Positions 1 through 7,610 of a stretch of 34,430 nucleotides of DNA are shown here, piece by piece. The DNA is taken from NCBI GenBank assembly GCA_029287595.1, contig JARFQU010000138.1:1-34430 (forward strand). The letters run 5' to 3'. The stretch's first letter is position 1. Each line of letters opens with the position of its first letter. The notes beneath the pieces were generated by a model. That model was not told where the DNA came from. It did no database searches and worked only from the letters and a program-made list of their open reading frames with translations. This DNA comes from Halioglobus sp. (GTDB lineage: Bacteria; Pseudomonadota; Gammaproteobacteria; Pseudomonadales; Halieaceae). Position numbers and translations under genes: made by a program.

Positions 1-206
1 AACATGCGCTGAATTTCCGTTTTGTTGAGAGCGCTCACGGCCAGGCCCACATCCTGCAGGCTCTCCTCGCGTTTACGCGCTGTGACCACAATTTCTTCCA
101 GTCCGGCAACGCCTTCTTCGGCGGCTATCGACGCGGGTGTTACTCCCAGGCTGGCGGTAGCAGCGATAGCCAATGAGAGCAGTGTTCTAGCGGGTCTGTA
201 GTTCAT
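1..206 (-). CDS. TonB-dependent receptor, N-terminal fragment (cut by window edge)
   Basis: Outer-membrane receptors of this family import large or scarce substrates using TonB energy. Only about the first 68 residues are here; the rest lies beyond base 1. They contain a signal peptide (start MNYRPARTLLSLAIAA, probable cleavage after ASIAA) and then the typical proteobacterial TonB-box/plug entry EEIVVTARKREESLQDV, which is highly characteristic of the large receptor paralogue group of marine and catabolic proteobacteria. The ATG at 206-204 is preceded by GAGGTGA at good spacing. It lies 56 bases downstream of the SnoaL-like gene on the same strand, so the two may be co-transcribed. The substrate cannot be inferred from this fragment. 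Confidence 0.9.
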   Translation of the reverse strand, partial: MNYRPARTLLSLAIAATASLGVTPASIAAEEGVAGLEEIVVTARKREESLQDVGLAVSALNKTEIQRM

Positions 207-262
207 TATCGTTCACCTCAGGGGTTGTTGTAATTAGACTGCGGATGGTTATTGCCTTGCTT

Positions 263-745
263 TTATGCCGGGGCGACCAGGCGGGTGCCTGCCACGGGGT
301 TAAAGTAGTGGATCTGTACATTTCTCTGGTGGATTTTCCACTGGCCAGCCCTGCGCTGCAGGACATCGGAATAGGTGGCGCCGACAATGTGGCAGTCCTC
401 AGCGCTGGTCAGGGTGCCCGTGCAATCGACATCACAGATAGAGCTGGCATTGTCCGGATCGCTGAAGCGTATGACCAGGTTGGTGGTCAGGTGATGGCTC
501 TCCTGCCAGGCGGGCCAGAGCACGTCGTAGATGGCTTCATGGATTCCCGGGTGGCCTTCAAAGCGGCCGAAGGGTGGGCCGATGTCCCATACGCAGTCTT
601 CCCACCATATGGCCAGGAACCTGTCGTAGTCGCGTTTATCAAAGCCGTGGCAGTAGTCGGATACGAGGTCACGGATCGCCATACGGCTCTCCAACTCGTC
701 TACACGAGCCAGCAGGGCGGTTATCTGTTGCGCATTATCATTCAT
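263..745 (-). CDS. SnoaL-like / NTF2-superfamily protein
   Basis: This 160-residue protein has the SnoaL_4 layout: an N-terminal helix (about residues 5-22), IRDLVSDYCHGFDKRDYDRF (about 24-43), then the acidic/aromatic strand region WWEDCVWDIGPPFG and a C-terminal sheet ending in VQIHYFNP. The alpha+beta cone fold hosts dehydratases, isomerases and ring hydroxylase-associated proteins. Tyr31, His33 and Asp36 lie where catalytic dyads often sit in such dehydratases, but the reaction is not predictable. The start ATG at 745 follows AAGG with eight bases of spacing. The next gene on the strand is a TonB receptor, a pairing that suggests uptake and conversion of one substrate (inference). Confidence 0.85.
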   Translation of the reverse strand: MNDNAQQITALLARVDELESRMAIRDLVSDYCHGFDKRDYDRFLAIWWEDCVWDIGPPFGRFEGHPGIHEAIYDVLWPAWQESHHLTTNLVIRFSDPDNASSICDVDCTGTLTSAEDCHIVGATYSDVLQRRAGQWKIHQRNVQIHYFNPVAGTRLVAPA

Positions 746-822
746 TTATATTGCCTTGCCAGTTCGTTGGTGGGGAGCGACTGATCTGTTGTCGGCATAT
801 TATGCTTGTTTGCGTCTAGCAA

Positions 823-834
823 GTTTAATTAAAC
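823..834. promoter_or_regulatory. 12-bp perfect palindrome, possible operator
   Basis: GTTTAATTAAAC is a perfect inverted repeat in the AT-rich 211-base space between the minus-strand SnoaL-like gene (start 745) and the plus-strand SOUL gene (start 963). It lies 78 bases before the SnoaL start. It may be a binding site for a dimeric repressor, but no regulator is adjacent and short AT palindromes also arise by chance. Confidence 0.25.
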
Positions 835-962
835 CCCCGCCTATGTCAACCGTTTAGCGCACAGTGGTGAGCGAAATAATTGGTAATTTTGCGCTGTGAA
901 CCTCTCGCGGCCCCGCTGCGTAAATTAACGATGAAAAGTCAATTGGCTAGAGGGGCGTGTGC

Positions 963-1547
963 GTGAACAGGCTACTATATATTGTATTGCTGTTATTGAG
1001 TCCGGTGCTTATGGCTGCTGATATCGAAGAGCCCCGCTGGGAGCTTATCGACAAACTGGACCAGGTGGAGTTGCGGCGCTACGCGCCCAGTATCCAGGCG
1101 GTAACTGAACTGGGCAGCAGCGCGGGCACGTCCTCCGGGTTTCGCCTCCTGGCGGGGTATATCTTTGGCGGCAATGAGCGCGCCCAGTCTATTGCCATGA
1201 CGGCCCCGGTGCAGGAGACACTGGAAAAAACGCGACCCGTGATGGCGTTTACCCTGCCGGCCGAGTATTCCATGGAGGAACTGCCAACGCCCAATGATGA
1301 GCGCGTGAGTCTGGTCGAGGTTCCGCAGCGAACCGTGGCGGCGGTACGTTTTTCCGGCTGGGCGACCGGTGGAAAAGTGGCGCGCATGCAGCGCAAGTTG
1401 CTGGCAACACTGGCAACGCACGGCATCGAGTCTGTGGGTGTCCCCGTATTGAACCAGTACAACCCGCCCTGGACCGCGCCGTTTTTACGGCGCAACGAGG
1501 TGAGCGTTGAGGTCGTCCTTGGTGGAGACCTGGCGGCGGCCCATTGA
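963..1547 (+). CDS. SOUL-family heme-binding-type protein, exported
   Basis: The SOUL/HEBP family binds heme or tetrapyrroles in animals; bacterial members are mostly uncharacterised. The 194-residue product starts with a signal peptide (MNRLLYIVLLLLSPVLMAA) and then shows the family pattern: WELIDKLDQVELRRYAPSI, FRLLAGYIFGGN, the conserved IAMTAPV segment, and the C-terminal YNPPWTAPFLRRNEV (about residues 165-180). GTG at 963 is preferred over GTG at 957 because AGAGGGG (949-955) then has a seven-base spacing. It overlaps the next gene by four bases (TTGA), so the two are probably translated together. Fold assignment is firm; actual heme binding is not shown. Confidence 0.88.
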   Translation: MNRLLYIVLLLLSPVLMAADIEEPRWELIDKLDQVELRRYAPSIQAVTELGSSAGTSSGFRLLAGYIFGGNERAQSIAMTAPVQETLEKTRPVMAFTLPAEYSMEELPTPNDERVSLVEVPQRTVAAVRFSGWATGGKVARMQRKLLATLATHGIESVGVPVLNQYNPPWTAPFLRRNEVSVEVVLGGDLAAAH

Positions 1548-1864
1548 AACTGAGCTTTCGGGATGTGCTGAGCCGGGGTGAGCCGGTGGTGGCAGTGGTG
1601 CAATCCCTGGAACAGGCGCTTTACCAGGTGATGGTGGTAGCTGACGGTCAGGAATGCCTGTTGACGGAAAACGACGGCAAGACCTTTCGCCGTAACTCAC
1701 TGTCCGCCGTGCGCGAGGCCCTGCAGATGTTGCCGCTGGCCGCTCTTAGCCTGAGGCAGCAGTCTCCCTATGACGAAATGGTGGGCCAGCCGGTCAGGCT
1801 GCAGGACAACACCCTGGAGGTGCCCCTGTCACTGGATGGCTACCCGCCGGTCACCCGACACTAG
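1544..1864 (+). CDS. DUF6482-type small protein
   Basis: The 106-residue soluble protein resembles small gammaproteobacterial proteins of the DUF6482 type: an N-terminal beta region that reads like a stress or redox accessory domain (ALYQVMVVADGQECLLTENDG), then a helix (SLSAVREALQMLP) and a C-terminal segment (YDEMVGQP) that ends in a short strand. Function is unknown. The only in-frame start that includes the conserved N-terminus is TTG at 1544, overlapping the SOUL stop codon as TTGA, a layout consistent with translational coupling. There is no obvious signal peptide, so the partner is cytoplasmic although the SOUL protein is exported. Family name is recalled from pattern only and is moderate in certainty. 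Confidence 0.72.
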   Translation: MKLSFRDVLSRGEPVVAVVQSLEQALYQVMVVADGQECLLTENDGKTFRRNSLSAVREALQMLPLAALSLRQQSPYDEMVGQPVRLQDNTLEVPLSLDGYPPVTRH

Positions 1865-1903
1865 CTATCCCCAGCTACCCCCAATAGCTGTCACTACTGG
1901 CTA

Positions 1904-3343
1904 TCACTGCTCAGCGCGACGCACAATTTCCCTGGTCATGGCCTTGAAGATCCACAGGTTGAACGGTACCAGGGGGTACCAGTACAACAGACCCCAGACT
2001 CCGGCAGGGTGAAAGTAGGCTGTGGCGTGTACCTCATGCATGCCGTCCCGTGGCACAATTTCGAATTCCAGCACGCCTGCGCCGGGCAATTTCATCTCCA
2101 GTAGCAGGGTCAGCTTACGCTGTGGCTGCAGGGCGATCACGCGCCAGGCATCCACCACATCCCCAACACGCAATTCATCCGGGTGACGGCGCCTGCGCCT
2201 GAAGCTCGGCCCTCCTATCAGCCAGTCCGCCGCCCCGCGCAGCCACCATAGCGGGTTCAGTACGAAAAAATCATGATTGTTGCCGATGCGGCAAATAACC
2301 CGCCAAAGCTTTTGCGGGTCGGCCGTGGTAGTGCAATAGCCGCTTGCCTGCTTGGCATAAAAGGCATAGCGAGGCTGAAAGTTACGGCAGCGTATGGAGC
2401 CCTCGACCCAGTGGGCGGGTAGTGTGTGATCGCGCTCCGCTTCCAGCGCAGCGCCTATGGATTCCTCCAGGTTGTGCAGCTTTATGGGCAGCAGGGCGCG
2501 CAGCGCCCGGTCGTCGGCCAGTACATCGTGCTTCAAACCGTCAATCAGCGCCCTGGCGATATTGACCGGTACCGTGGTGACCAGGCGCAGCCAGTAGGAT
2601 GACAGCTTGGGTGTCAGTACCGGTACCGGGATAATGATGATCCTGCGCCCCAGCATGGCTGCCAGGCGCCGCATGATATCGGCATAGGTCAGTACGTCCG
2701 GTCCGGCCGCATCGTAAATCTGCCCGGCCGCCTGGGGCAGTTCAGCGACGCCGGCCAGGTAGCTCAACAGGTCGGGCAGGGCGATGGGAGGGGAGCGGGA
2801 AAACACCCAGCGGGGCGTGATCATCAGCGGCAGGTTATTCACCAGGTCGCGCATTACCTCAAAAGCGGCGGAGCCCGGTCCGACTATCATCCCGGCACGC
2901 ACCTCGGTAACAGGTACCGGCCCCTGGCGCAGTACCTCTCCCGTTTCAAAGCGGGATTGCAGGTGTACCGACTCGGGGTTCTCGGGTATCAGCCCGCCCA
3001 GATAAACGATGCGGCGTATACCGGCCAGGGTGGCGGCGTCGCGAAAGTTGCGCGCCGCCTCCAGGTCCAACTCGCCGAAATCTGCCCCCGCCGCCATGGA
3101 ATGCACCAGGTAGTAGGCGACGTCGACGCCGGCGAGCACCGGTTGCAGTGAGCTTGGCTCTAATGCGTCCGCGCTGGCGCACTCCACGCCATGCCACTCC
3201 CGGCCTTGGAGCACTGCGCGGTTGCGCGATACTGCGCGCACCCGCTGGCCCCTGGCTACCAGGAACGGCACCAGATTGGACCCTATATAACCGCTGGCGC
3301 CGAACACCAGTGCCAGGCCGGAGCCTGAATCTTCATCAGTCAT
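1904..3343 (-). CDS. NAD(P)-binding SDR-like protein with C-terminal DUF2867
   Basis: The protein has 479 residues. The N-terminal half is an atypical extended SDR/NmrA-type Rossmann domain: LVFGASGYIGSNLVPFLVARG (about residues 12-32, GxxGxxG), a strand with VDVAYYLVHSM (about 74-84), and VYLGGL. There is no clear YxxxK dyad, so it may be a cofactor sensor or act on an unusual substrate. The C-terminal part (about 330-475) matches DUF2867: DFFVLNPLWWLRGAADWLIGG, GDVVDAWRV, and YWYPLVPFNLWIFKAM. The architecture is like E. coli YbjT relatives. It is the last gene in a minus-strand run after the methyltransferase (24-base gap). The ribosome-binding site is weak. The role is unknown. Confidence 0.85.
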   Translation of the reverse strand: MTDEDSGSGLALVFGASGYIGSNLVPFLVARGQRVRAVSRNRAVLQGREWHGVECASADALEPSSLQPVLAGVDVAYYLVHSMAAGADFGELDLEAARNFRDAATLAGIRRIVYLGGLIPENPESVHLQSRFETGEVLRQGPVPVTEVRAGMIVGPGSAAFEVMRDLVNNLPLMITPRWVFSRSPPIALPDLLSYLAGVAELPQAAGQIYDAAGPDVLTYADIMRRLAAMLGRRIIIIPVPVLTPKLSSYWLRLVTTVPVNIARALIDGLKHDVLADDRALRALLPIKLHNLEESIGAALEAERDHTLPAHWVEGSIRCRNFQPRYAFYAKQASGYCTTTADPQKLWRVICRIGNNHDFFVLNPLWWLRGAADWLIGGPSFRRRRRHPDELRVGDVVDAWRVIALQPQRKLTLLLEMKLPGAGVLEFEIVPRDGMHEVHATAYFHPAGVWGLLYWYPLVPFNLWIFKAMTREIVRRAEQ

Positions 3344-3367
3344 GAGGGCAGGGTAACACCTGGGAAA

Positions 3368-4114
3368 TTAATCGGCTGGCCTGGTAAAAAACATCAGATG
3401 TTGTTGCGGCAGTCTGTCGCTGGTGGCTTCCCAGCGCAGACCCAGCGCTTCCATTTCCCGTATCGCCTGCTCCTGGCTCATCTTGTGCAGCGGTTTTATG
3501 GCGACGCTGGGGTCTTCGGCCCGGTATTCCACCAGGGCGACGCGGCCGCCGGGCTTCAGCGCCCTGAACATGGACCTGCCCATTTCTCGGGGGTGGGAGA
3601 ACTCATGGTAGGCGTCGACCAGCAGGATAAGGTCTACGCTCTGTTCAGGCACGTTGATATCGGTGACGGTGCCCAGCACTGTGCTCACGTTGTCCACTGT
3701 GCCCGCTGCCCGGGATTCCATGATATCCAGCATTTCCTGCTGTATATCCACCCCCAGCACTTGCCCCTGTGGCACCAGTGGGCTGATGCGAAAGACAAAA
3801 TAGCCGGTACCCGCGCCGATATCCGCCACGATATCGGTGGGCTTGAGCCCCAGTTCTGCTATCAACAGGTCCGTGCCTTCCTCTCGCTCCCGCTCCGGGC
3901 GCTCCAGCCACGGGGCTCCCTGGTGTCCCATAACGTGCGATATTTCCCGGCCCATATAGCGCTTGCCGATACCATCGCGGCTGGGTGGGGTTTGCTGGTA
4001 AACGCCTATGCCCGGGGGTGCGCCGTCAGCCGGCAGCGGCATCGCAATTGCAATCGAGGCCAGTACCAACAGAGCCAGGGCCAGCGACCTGAACGCAGGA
4101 TGCAGATAGAGCAT
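3368..4114 (-). CDS. Exported class I SAM-dependent methyltransferase-like protein
   Basis: With the start at 4114 the product is 248 residues with an N-terminal signal or anchor (MLYLHPAFRSLALALLVLAS, then IAMPLPADGA). The mature part begins with MGREISHVMGHQGAPWLERP and then the Rossmann methyltransferase core: motif I VADIGAGTGYF, VLGVDIQQEML (acidic end of strand 2), ILLVDAYHEF (motif IV) and LKPGGRVALVEYR (motif VI). A longer frame extends to 4324 but overlaps the upstream gene and lacks a good ribosome site; ATG 4114 follows AGGTGA. The gene lies 37 bases after the HsaA-like monooxygenase. An exported SAM-dependent enzyme is odd because SAM is cytoplasmic. Substrate unknown. Confidence 0.85.
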   Translation of the reverse strand: MLYLHPAFRSLALALLVLASIAIAMPLPADGAPPGIGVYQQTPPSRDGIGKRYMGREISHVMGHQGAPWLERPEREREEGTDLLIAELGLKPTDIVADIGAGTGYFVFRISPLVPQGQVLGVDIQQEMLDIMESRAAGTVDNVSTVLGTVTDINVPEQSVDLILLVDAYHEFSHPREMGRSMFRALKPGGRVALVEYRAEDPSVAIKPLHKMSQEQAIREMEALGLRWEATSDRLPQQHLMFFTRPAD

Positions 4115-4151
4115 GGTCTTGCGTGTCACCTGCACTGGATCATTTCCCTGG

Positions 4152-5339
4152 CTAGACAAAGAAGTCCTTGTTGTCAGCGCCCAGTGCCACCGCCCCGAGG
4201 TTGCGGGCGAAGGAGGTGGGATTATTGGCAACATGGGCGCGGGCGGTATGGATATCGAGAAACCGCTGCTGAATCTCGCTGCCGGCAAATACCGAGGAGC
4301 CGCCCGCCGATGAGAACAGGTCATCCACCACGGCGATGCACTTCTCTATCACCAGGGAGGCCTGGTAGCGGTAGAGGATACGCGCGTCGATATCGATGGC
4401 CTGTCCGGCGCGCAGGGCCTGCAGCATAGCGTCGAAGTTGCCGAACATCACGGCGGTCATTTCCTCTATGGCGTTGCGCGCCTGCGCTATGCGCATCTGG
4501 GTACCCAGGTCCTGTGCCAGCTTGGTGATGTCACCACTGGCCTTGCCCTTTACCAGGTTTTGGTAAAGCGACAGGGCGTCCCCGGCGGCGCCAATCGCGG
4601 GTGTGGAAACCACGCGCACGAACAATTGCGCCCAGGGCAGGTGATAGAGCGCAGCGGAGTCTGCGCTGACTCCCGGGTTGGTGCCTTCGAATCCATCGGT
4701 TTGTTTGTGGGTGCGGTAGTCCGGCACGAAGGCGTCCTGCACCACGATATCGTTGGAGCCGGTGCCCTGCAGCCCCATGGAGTGCCAGGTGTCCTCAATA
4801 ATGTAGTCGCTGCGCGGAACCAGGAAAGTGCGGTAGCTGCCATCAGGTAACAGGCCGCCCAGCAATGCCCAGGTGCAGTGATCGCAGCCACTGCTCCAGC
4901 CCCAGCGACCGCTGAAACGGAAGCCGCCGTCAACAACTTCTACTTTGCCCATGGGGGCATAGGCCGAGGATACCCGGGTGTGAATATCCTCTCCCCATAC
5001 GTCCTGCTGAGCGCGGCAGTCCATCAGGGCTATCTGGAATGCGTGTACCGCCACAATGCCGCCTGCCCAGGCAGTAGACATGCAGCTTTCTGCTATGGCG
5101 ATCTGCATGCGGAAGAAGTCCTGGGGGTCCAGTTCATAACCGCCCCAGCTCGCTGGCTGCAGGGCGAGAAAAAAGCCTGCCTCGCGCAGGGCATCGATGT
5201 TTTCCTGGGGCACTTTGCGCTCTGCCCTGGCCTGCTGGGCATTCTTCCTGAACAGGGGCTGCAGGGCTATGATGCGCTGCAGCATTTCCGCCCCGGCAGT
5301 TGGTGTGGTGATCGCGTCGATTTTAGCGGGTGAATTCAC
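4152..5339 (-). CDS. Flavin-dependent monooxygenase, acyl-CoA dehydrogenase fold (HsaA/HpaB-D group-like)
   Basis: The 395-residue protein has the acyl-CoA dehydrogenase fold: an N-terminal helical domain (RKVPQENIDALREAGFFLALQPASWGG, about 42-68), a middle beta domain (GGFRFSGRWGWSSGCDHCTWALLGG, and WHSMGLQGTGSNDIVVQDAFVP, about 186-207), and a C-terminal four-helix domain ending SSAGGSSVFAGSEIQQRFLDIHTARAHVANNP. This is the pattern of two-component oxygenases such as HsaA (steroid A-ring phenol hydroxylase) and DszC-like enzymes, which use reduced FMN from a partner reductase. That reductase is encoded just upstream. The family has no acyl-CoA catalytic glutamate role here. Steroid or aromatic hydroxylation is the likeliest role; the substrate is not determinable. 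Confidence 0.87.
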   Translation of the reverse strand: MNSPAKIDAITTPTAGAEMLQRIIALQPLFRKNAQQARAERKVPQENIDALREAGFFLALQPASWGGYELDPQDFFRMQIAIAESCMSTAWAGGIVAVHAFQIALMDCRAQQDVWGEDIHTRVSSAYAPMGKVEVVDGGFRFSGRWGWSSGCDHCTWALLGGLLPDGSYRTFLVPRSDYIIEDTWHSMGLQGTGSNDIVVQDAFVPDYRTHKQTDGFEGTNPGVSADSAALYHLPWAQLFVRVVSTPAIGAAGDALSLYQNLVKGKASGDITKLAQDLGTQMRIAQARNAIEEMTAVMFGNFDAMLQALRAGQAIDIDARILYRYQASLVIEKCIAVVDDLFSSAGGSSVFAGSEIQQRFLDIHTARAHVANNPTSFARNLGAVALGADNKDFFV

Positions 5340-5461
5340 TGTGTCGGTCCTCTGGTCTGGTTATTCTGCAGGGTATGTCCTGATCTGCCTGCTGCTCATA
5401 CCGCATATGGGTGAAGCCAGGCGCAAGTGCACCGTACGGGCCGCCCCTGTCTTGTTTTTGT

Positions 5462-6121
5462 TCAGCATTTGCCGTTGCCGGGGGGTTCAATAGCAATTTC
5501 CCTGGGAGGCAGGTCGGGCTTGGCATAGGCCATGCGCTTGATGGGCGCGGCCTGGTGGTAAGTATCCAGCCCGGTGAGCGCCACCGTGCCGCACTGTGCC
5601 AGGTCCAGAGCGCCATCTGCCATCAGGCCCTGGTCGGGGAACTCGGCCACGACGATCTCACCGATCACCAGGTGGGTCTTGTTGATGCTGAGCTCCTGGT
5701 GCTCACGCAGGCGCATACAGAGTTTCACGCCGGCTTCCAACACCATGGGAGCGGCAAAGCCAGTCTGCCATTGTGGCGTCAGTCCGGTGGCTGCAAATTC
5801 AGACTCGTGGCGCTGGTATCTGGCCGCAGTCTGGTGGGCCGCCTCTATCAACTGGGCAGTGACATGGTTGAGGGTAAAGCAACCCGTGGCCAGGATGTTG
5901 GCCAGGGTGTGCCGTTCCTCGCCACCTGGCCTGACTATGAGTGCCAGCAGTGGAGGATGTGAGCCCAGGTGTACTGCAGAGCTCATGATCGCCAGGTTGG
6001 TCATACCCTGATCATCTGCGGTACCAACCAGGTTGGCCGACTTGAAACCGCTCAGGGAGTTCACCAGGGCGGCTCTGCGGCGCGATGGCATAGCGCTCAG
6101 GTCTTTGTCGTCAAGTAGCAT
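5462..6121 (-). CDS. Flavin reductase family protein (NAD(P)H:flavin oxidoreductase)
   Basis: The 219-residue flavin_Reduct-type protein would supply reduced flavin to the adjacent monooxygenase. Visible features are the N-terminal FMN-binding pattern (NSLSGFKSANLVGTADDQGMTNLAIMSSAVHLGSHPPLL), then RHTLANILATGCFTLNHV, and a long C-terminal segment FPDQGLMADGALDLAQCGTVALTGLDTYHQ. The longer frame to 6283 has a non-homologous-looking head; ATG 6121 has AAGGA six bases ahead and is chosen. The C-terminal YHQAAPIKRMAYAKPD is typical of this marine subgroup. A 122-base gap precedes the oxygenase gene on the same strand. The pair forms a two-component monooxygenase (inference from families and context). 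Confidence 0.86.
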   Translation of the reverse strand: MLLDDKDLSAMPSRRRAALVNSLSGFKSANLVGTADDQGMTNLAIMSSAVHLGSHPPLLALIVRPGGEERHTLANILATGCFTLNHVTAQLIEAAHQTAARYQRHESEFAATGLTPQWQTGFAAPMVLEAGVKLCMRLREHQELSINKTHLVIGEIVVAEFPDQGLMADGALDLAQCGTVALTGLDTYHQAAPIKRMAYAKPDLPPREIAIEPPGNGKC

Positions 6122-6248
6122 GTTGGGTCCTTGATTTAGTGTGGTTGTTACGCCGGGAACGCCGTTATAGACCAGTGCCGGCCTGCGCTGGTGATCGCAT
6201 TCGCAGATCGCTGCGTAAATTAGGAAAGCAATTTGTCTGGTCCCACAC

Positions 6249-6407
6249 ATGAGTAAAGCAGAAGATAAAGCCCAGGTCGCCAAGGCATCCTCCGGTGGTT
6301 CCCAGGCGGGAGAGAGACTGCCCTGCCGGGGTTGTATGCCGGATTGCAGTAACTATAGCGTCTGTGATGGTCGTCCTTGGCGCATAATGCCCAAGCCCTC
6401 AGCGTGA
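6249..6407 (+). CDS. Small four-cysteine protein, function unknown
   Basis: This short ORF encodes 52 residues. After a polar head (MSKAEDKAQVAKASSGGSQ) it has a compact cysteine cluster, LPCRGCMPDCSNYSVCDGRP, then WRIMPKPSA. The four cysteines (26, 29, 33, 39) are spaced C-x2-C-x3-C-x5-C, as expected for a zinc or iron-sulfur site or for disulfides. There is no signal peptide, so a cytoplasmic metal site is more likely. No strong ribosome site precedes the ATG (an AGGAAA lies about 22 bases away), which lowers certainty. It is divergent from the flavin reductase and 57 bases before the glutathione peroxidase. I recognise no named family. Confidence 0.6.
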   Translation: MSKAEDKAQVAKASSGGSQAGERLPCRGCMPDCSNYSVCDGRPWRIMPKPSA

Positions 6408-6464
6408 TAGCCTGCCCAGGGCATTAGCACAAAGAAACAGGTGAGTGATGAAAGGAGTAACAGC

Positions 6465-6998
6465 ATGATTGGTAAGGTATTGGTAGGGGCCTCTTTCGCA
6501 GTCAGTATGGGTGCCCATGCGACATGCCCTGAATTTCTGGATCACGATATGCGCAAGTTGCATTCCCAGGATCAGGTGAACCTGTGCGAGGCCTTTGGGG
6601 AAAAACCGATGTTGATCGTCAATACCGCCAGTCACTGCGGTTATACCCCGCAGTTCAAAGGCCTGGAGGCGCTTTACCAGAAGTATCGCGAGCGCGGTCT
6701 GGTGGTGGTTGGCTTCGCCAGCGATGACTTCCGCCAGGAAGCAAAGGATGAGGCGGCCGCGGCAGATGTCTGTTACGTCAATTACGGCGTCACGTTTACC
6801 ATGCTGGCTCCCAGCCATGTGAAGGGCAGCGATGCCAATCCGATATTTCAGGAGTTGGCCAGCCAGACTCAGGCGCCGGGCTGGAATTTCAATAAATACC
6901 TTGTGGACGCCTCCGGTCAGGTGGTCCAGCATTTCGGCAGCAATACGACGCCCGATAGCAAGGTGTTGCAGGCCGCCATTGAGAGCACCTTGCCCTGA
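6465..6998 (+). CDS. Glutathione peroxidase family protein, exported
   Basis: The 177-residue protein belongs to the thiol peroxidase group that reduces hydroperoxides with a cysteine. It has a signal peptide (MIGKVLVGASFAVSMGAHA), the active-site segment VNTASHCGYTPQFKGLEAL with Cys58 in place of selenocysteine, and the later PGWNFNKYLVD motif carrying the conserved Trp and Asn. The usual glutamine-bearing loop FPCNQFGxQEP reads FASDDFRQEAKDE here, so the canonical Gln of the catalytic tetrad is replaced. ATG 6465 is chosen because AAAGGAG lies seven bases ahead and gives an intact signal peptide; an upstream in-frame start at 6441 adds only a polar head. Probably periplasmic peroxide defence. 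Confidence 0.9.
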   Translation: MIGKVLVGASFAVSMGAHATCPEFLDHDMRKLHSQDQVNLCEAFGEKPMLIVNTASHCGYTPQFKGLEALYQKYRERGLVVVGFASDDFRQEAKDEAAAADVCYVNYGVTFTMLAPSHVKGSDANPIFQELASQTQAPGWNFNKYLVDASGQVVQHFGSNTTPDSKVLQAAIESTLP

Positions 6999-7007
6999 GG
7001 TCCGAAA

Positions 7008-7448
7008 TCAGGTCAGTGTTGCTGACAGTACAAGGGTGACTGTTGCCACGACTGTGAGTTGCAGGCGCAGGCGAGCATAGTAGGGGGGCTGAGGGCGAAA
7101 CAGGGTGTGGCTGCGCTCTACTACCACAGTTAACGGGTAGAGTAGCGCGCACAACAGGAAGAACGCATGGTCAGTGAGTAAGACGTGCCCGAAGAAGGCG
7201 GCAATGACGATCGCGTTGCTGTAGACGAGAGGGCCAGGGGCGCGACGTATCAGCGCCAGCCCCCACCACACTCCCACCAGGAAGCAGATAATCGCGAGTG
7301 CATAGCTCGCCAGCGCAGCGCTGTAAAGCCTTGCATGGTGCGGGTCCAGGTACAGCAGAACAGGTGCCGCGAGAAAGGGCAGTAGACCTGATCTCCCCAG
7401 GGTGGTGGTGATCTGCGCGACGCGGTCTGTAGCACTGGTATCTTCCAT
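7008..7448 (-). CDS. DUF3429 inner-membrane protein
   Basis: The 146-residue hydrophobic protein matches DUF3429. It shows about four or five membrane segments: LLPFLAAPVLLYL, YSAALASYALAIICFLVGVWWGLAL (residues about 43-67), VYSNAIVIAAFFGHVLL, FFLLCALLYPLTVVV and a C-terminal LQLTVVATVTLVLSATL. The conserved GxWWGLAL segment is the family hallmark. No catalytic residues are evident and the function is unknown. It ends ten bases from the stop of the convergent glutathione peroxidase gene. Confidence 0.82.
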   Translation of the reverse strand: MEDTSATDRVAQITTTLGRSGLLPFLAAPVLLYLDPHHARLYSAALASYALAIICFLVGVWWGLALIRRAPGPLVYSNAIVIAAFFGHVLLTDHAFFLLCALLYPLTVVVERSHTLFRPQPPYYARLRLQLTVVATVTLVLSATLT

Positions 7449-7610
7449 CAGTTTTTGCGCCGGGTTGAGGCCGTAAGTGCCTGGTTCATCGGGAAGTCCT
7501 CCTGCAGATGTGATAAAGCTACGGGCCGAGTGAGCGCCTGGTTCACGTGATCTTCACCAGAACGGGCAACGTAACAACAGTGTCATGGAAAATTGAAAAC
7601 AGGTAAAGAA

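Noticed and set aside
3398..4429. Long plus-strand frame (343 codons) opposite the methyltransferase
   Set aside because: It is the antisense shadow of the methyltransferase and oxygenase genes, with no ribosome site and no family pattern, rich in Arg, His and Cys.
7479..7545. GCCTGGTTCA occurring twice (7479-7488 and 7536-7545) between DUF3429 and DUF3833 genes
   Set aside because: Only ten bases, with no symmetry and no regulator nearby. Likely chance or a small local duplication.
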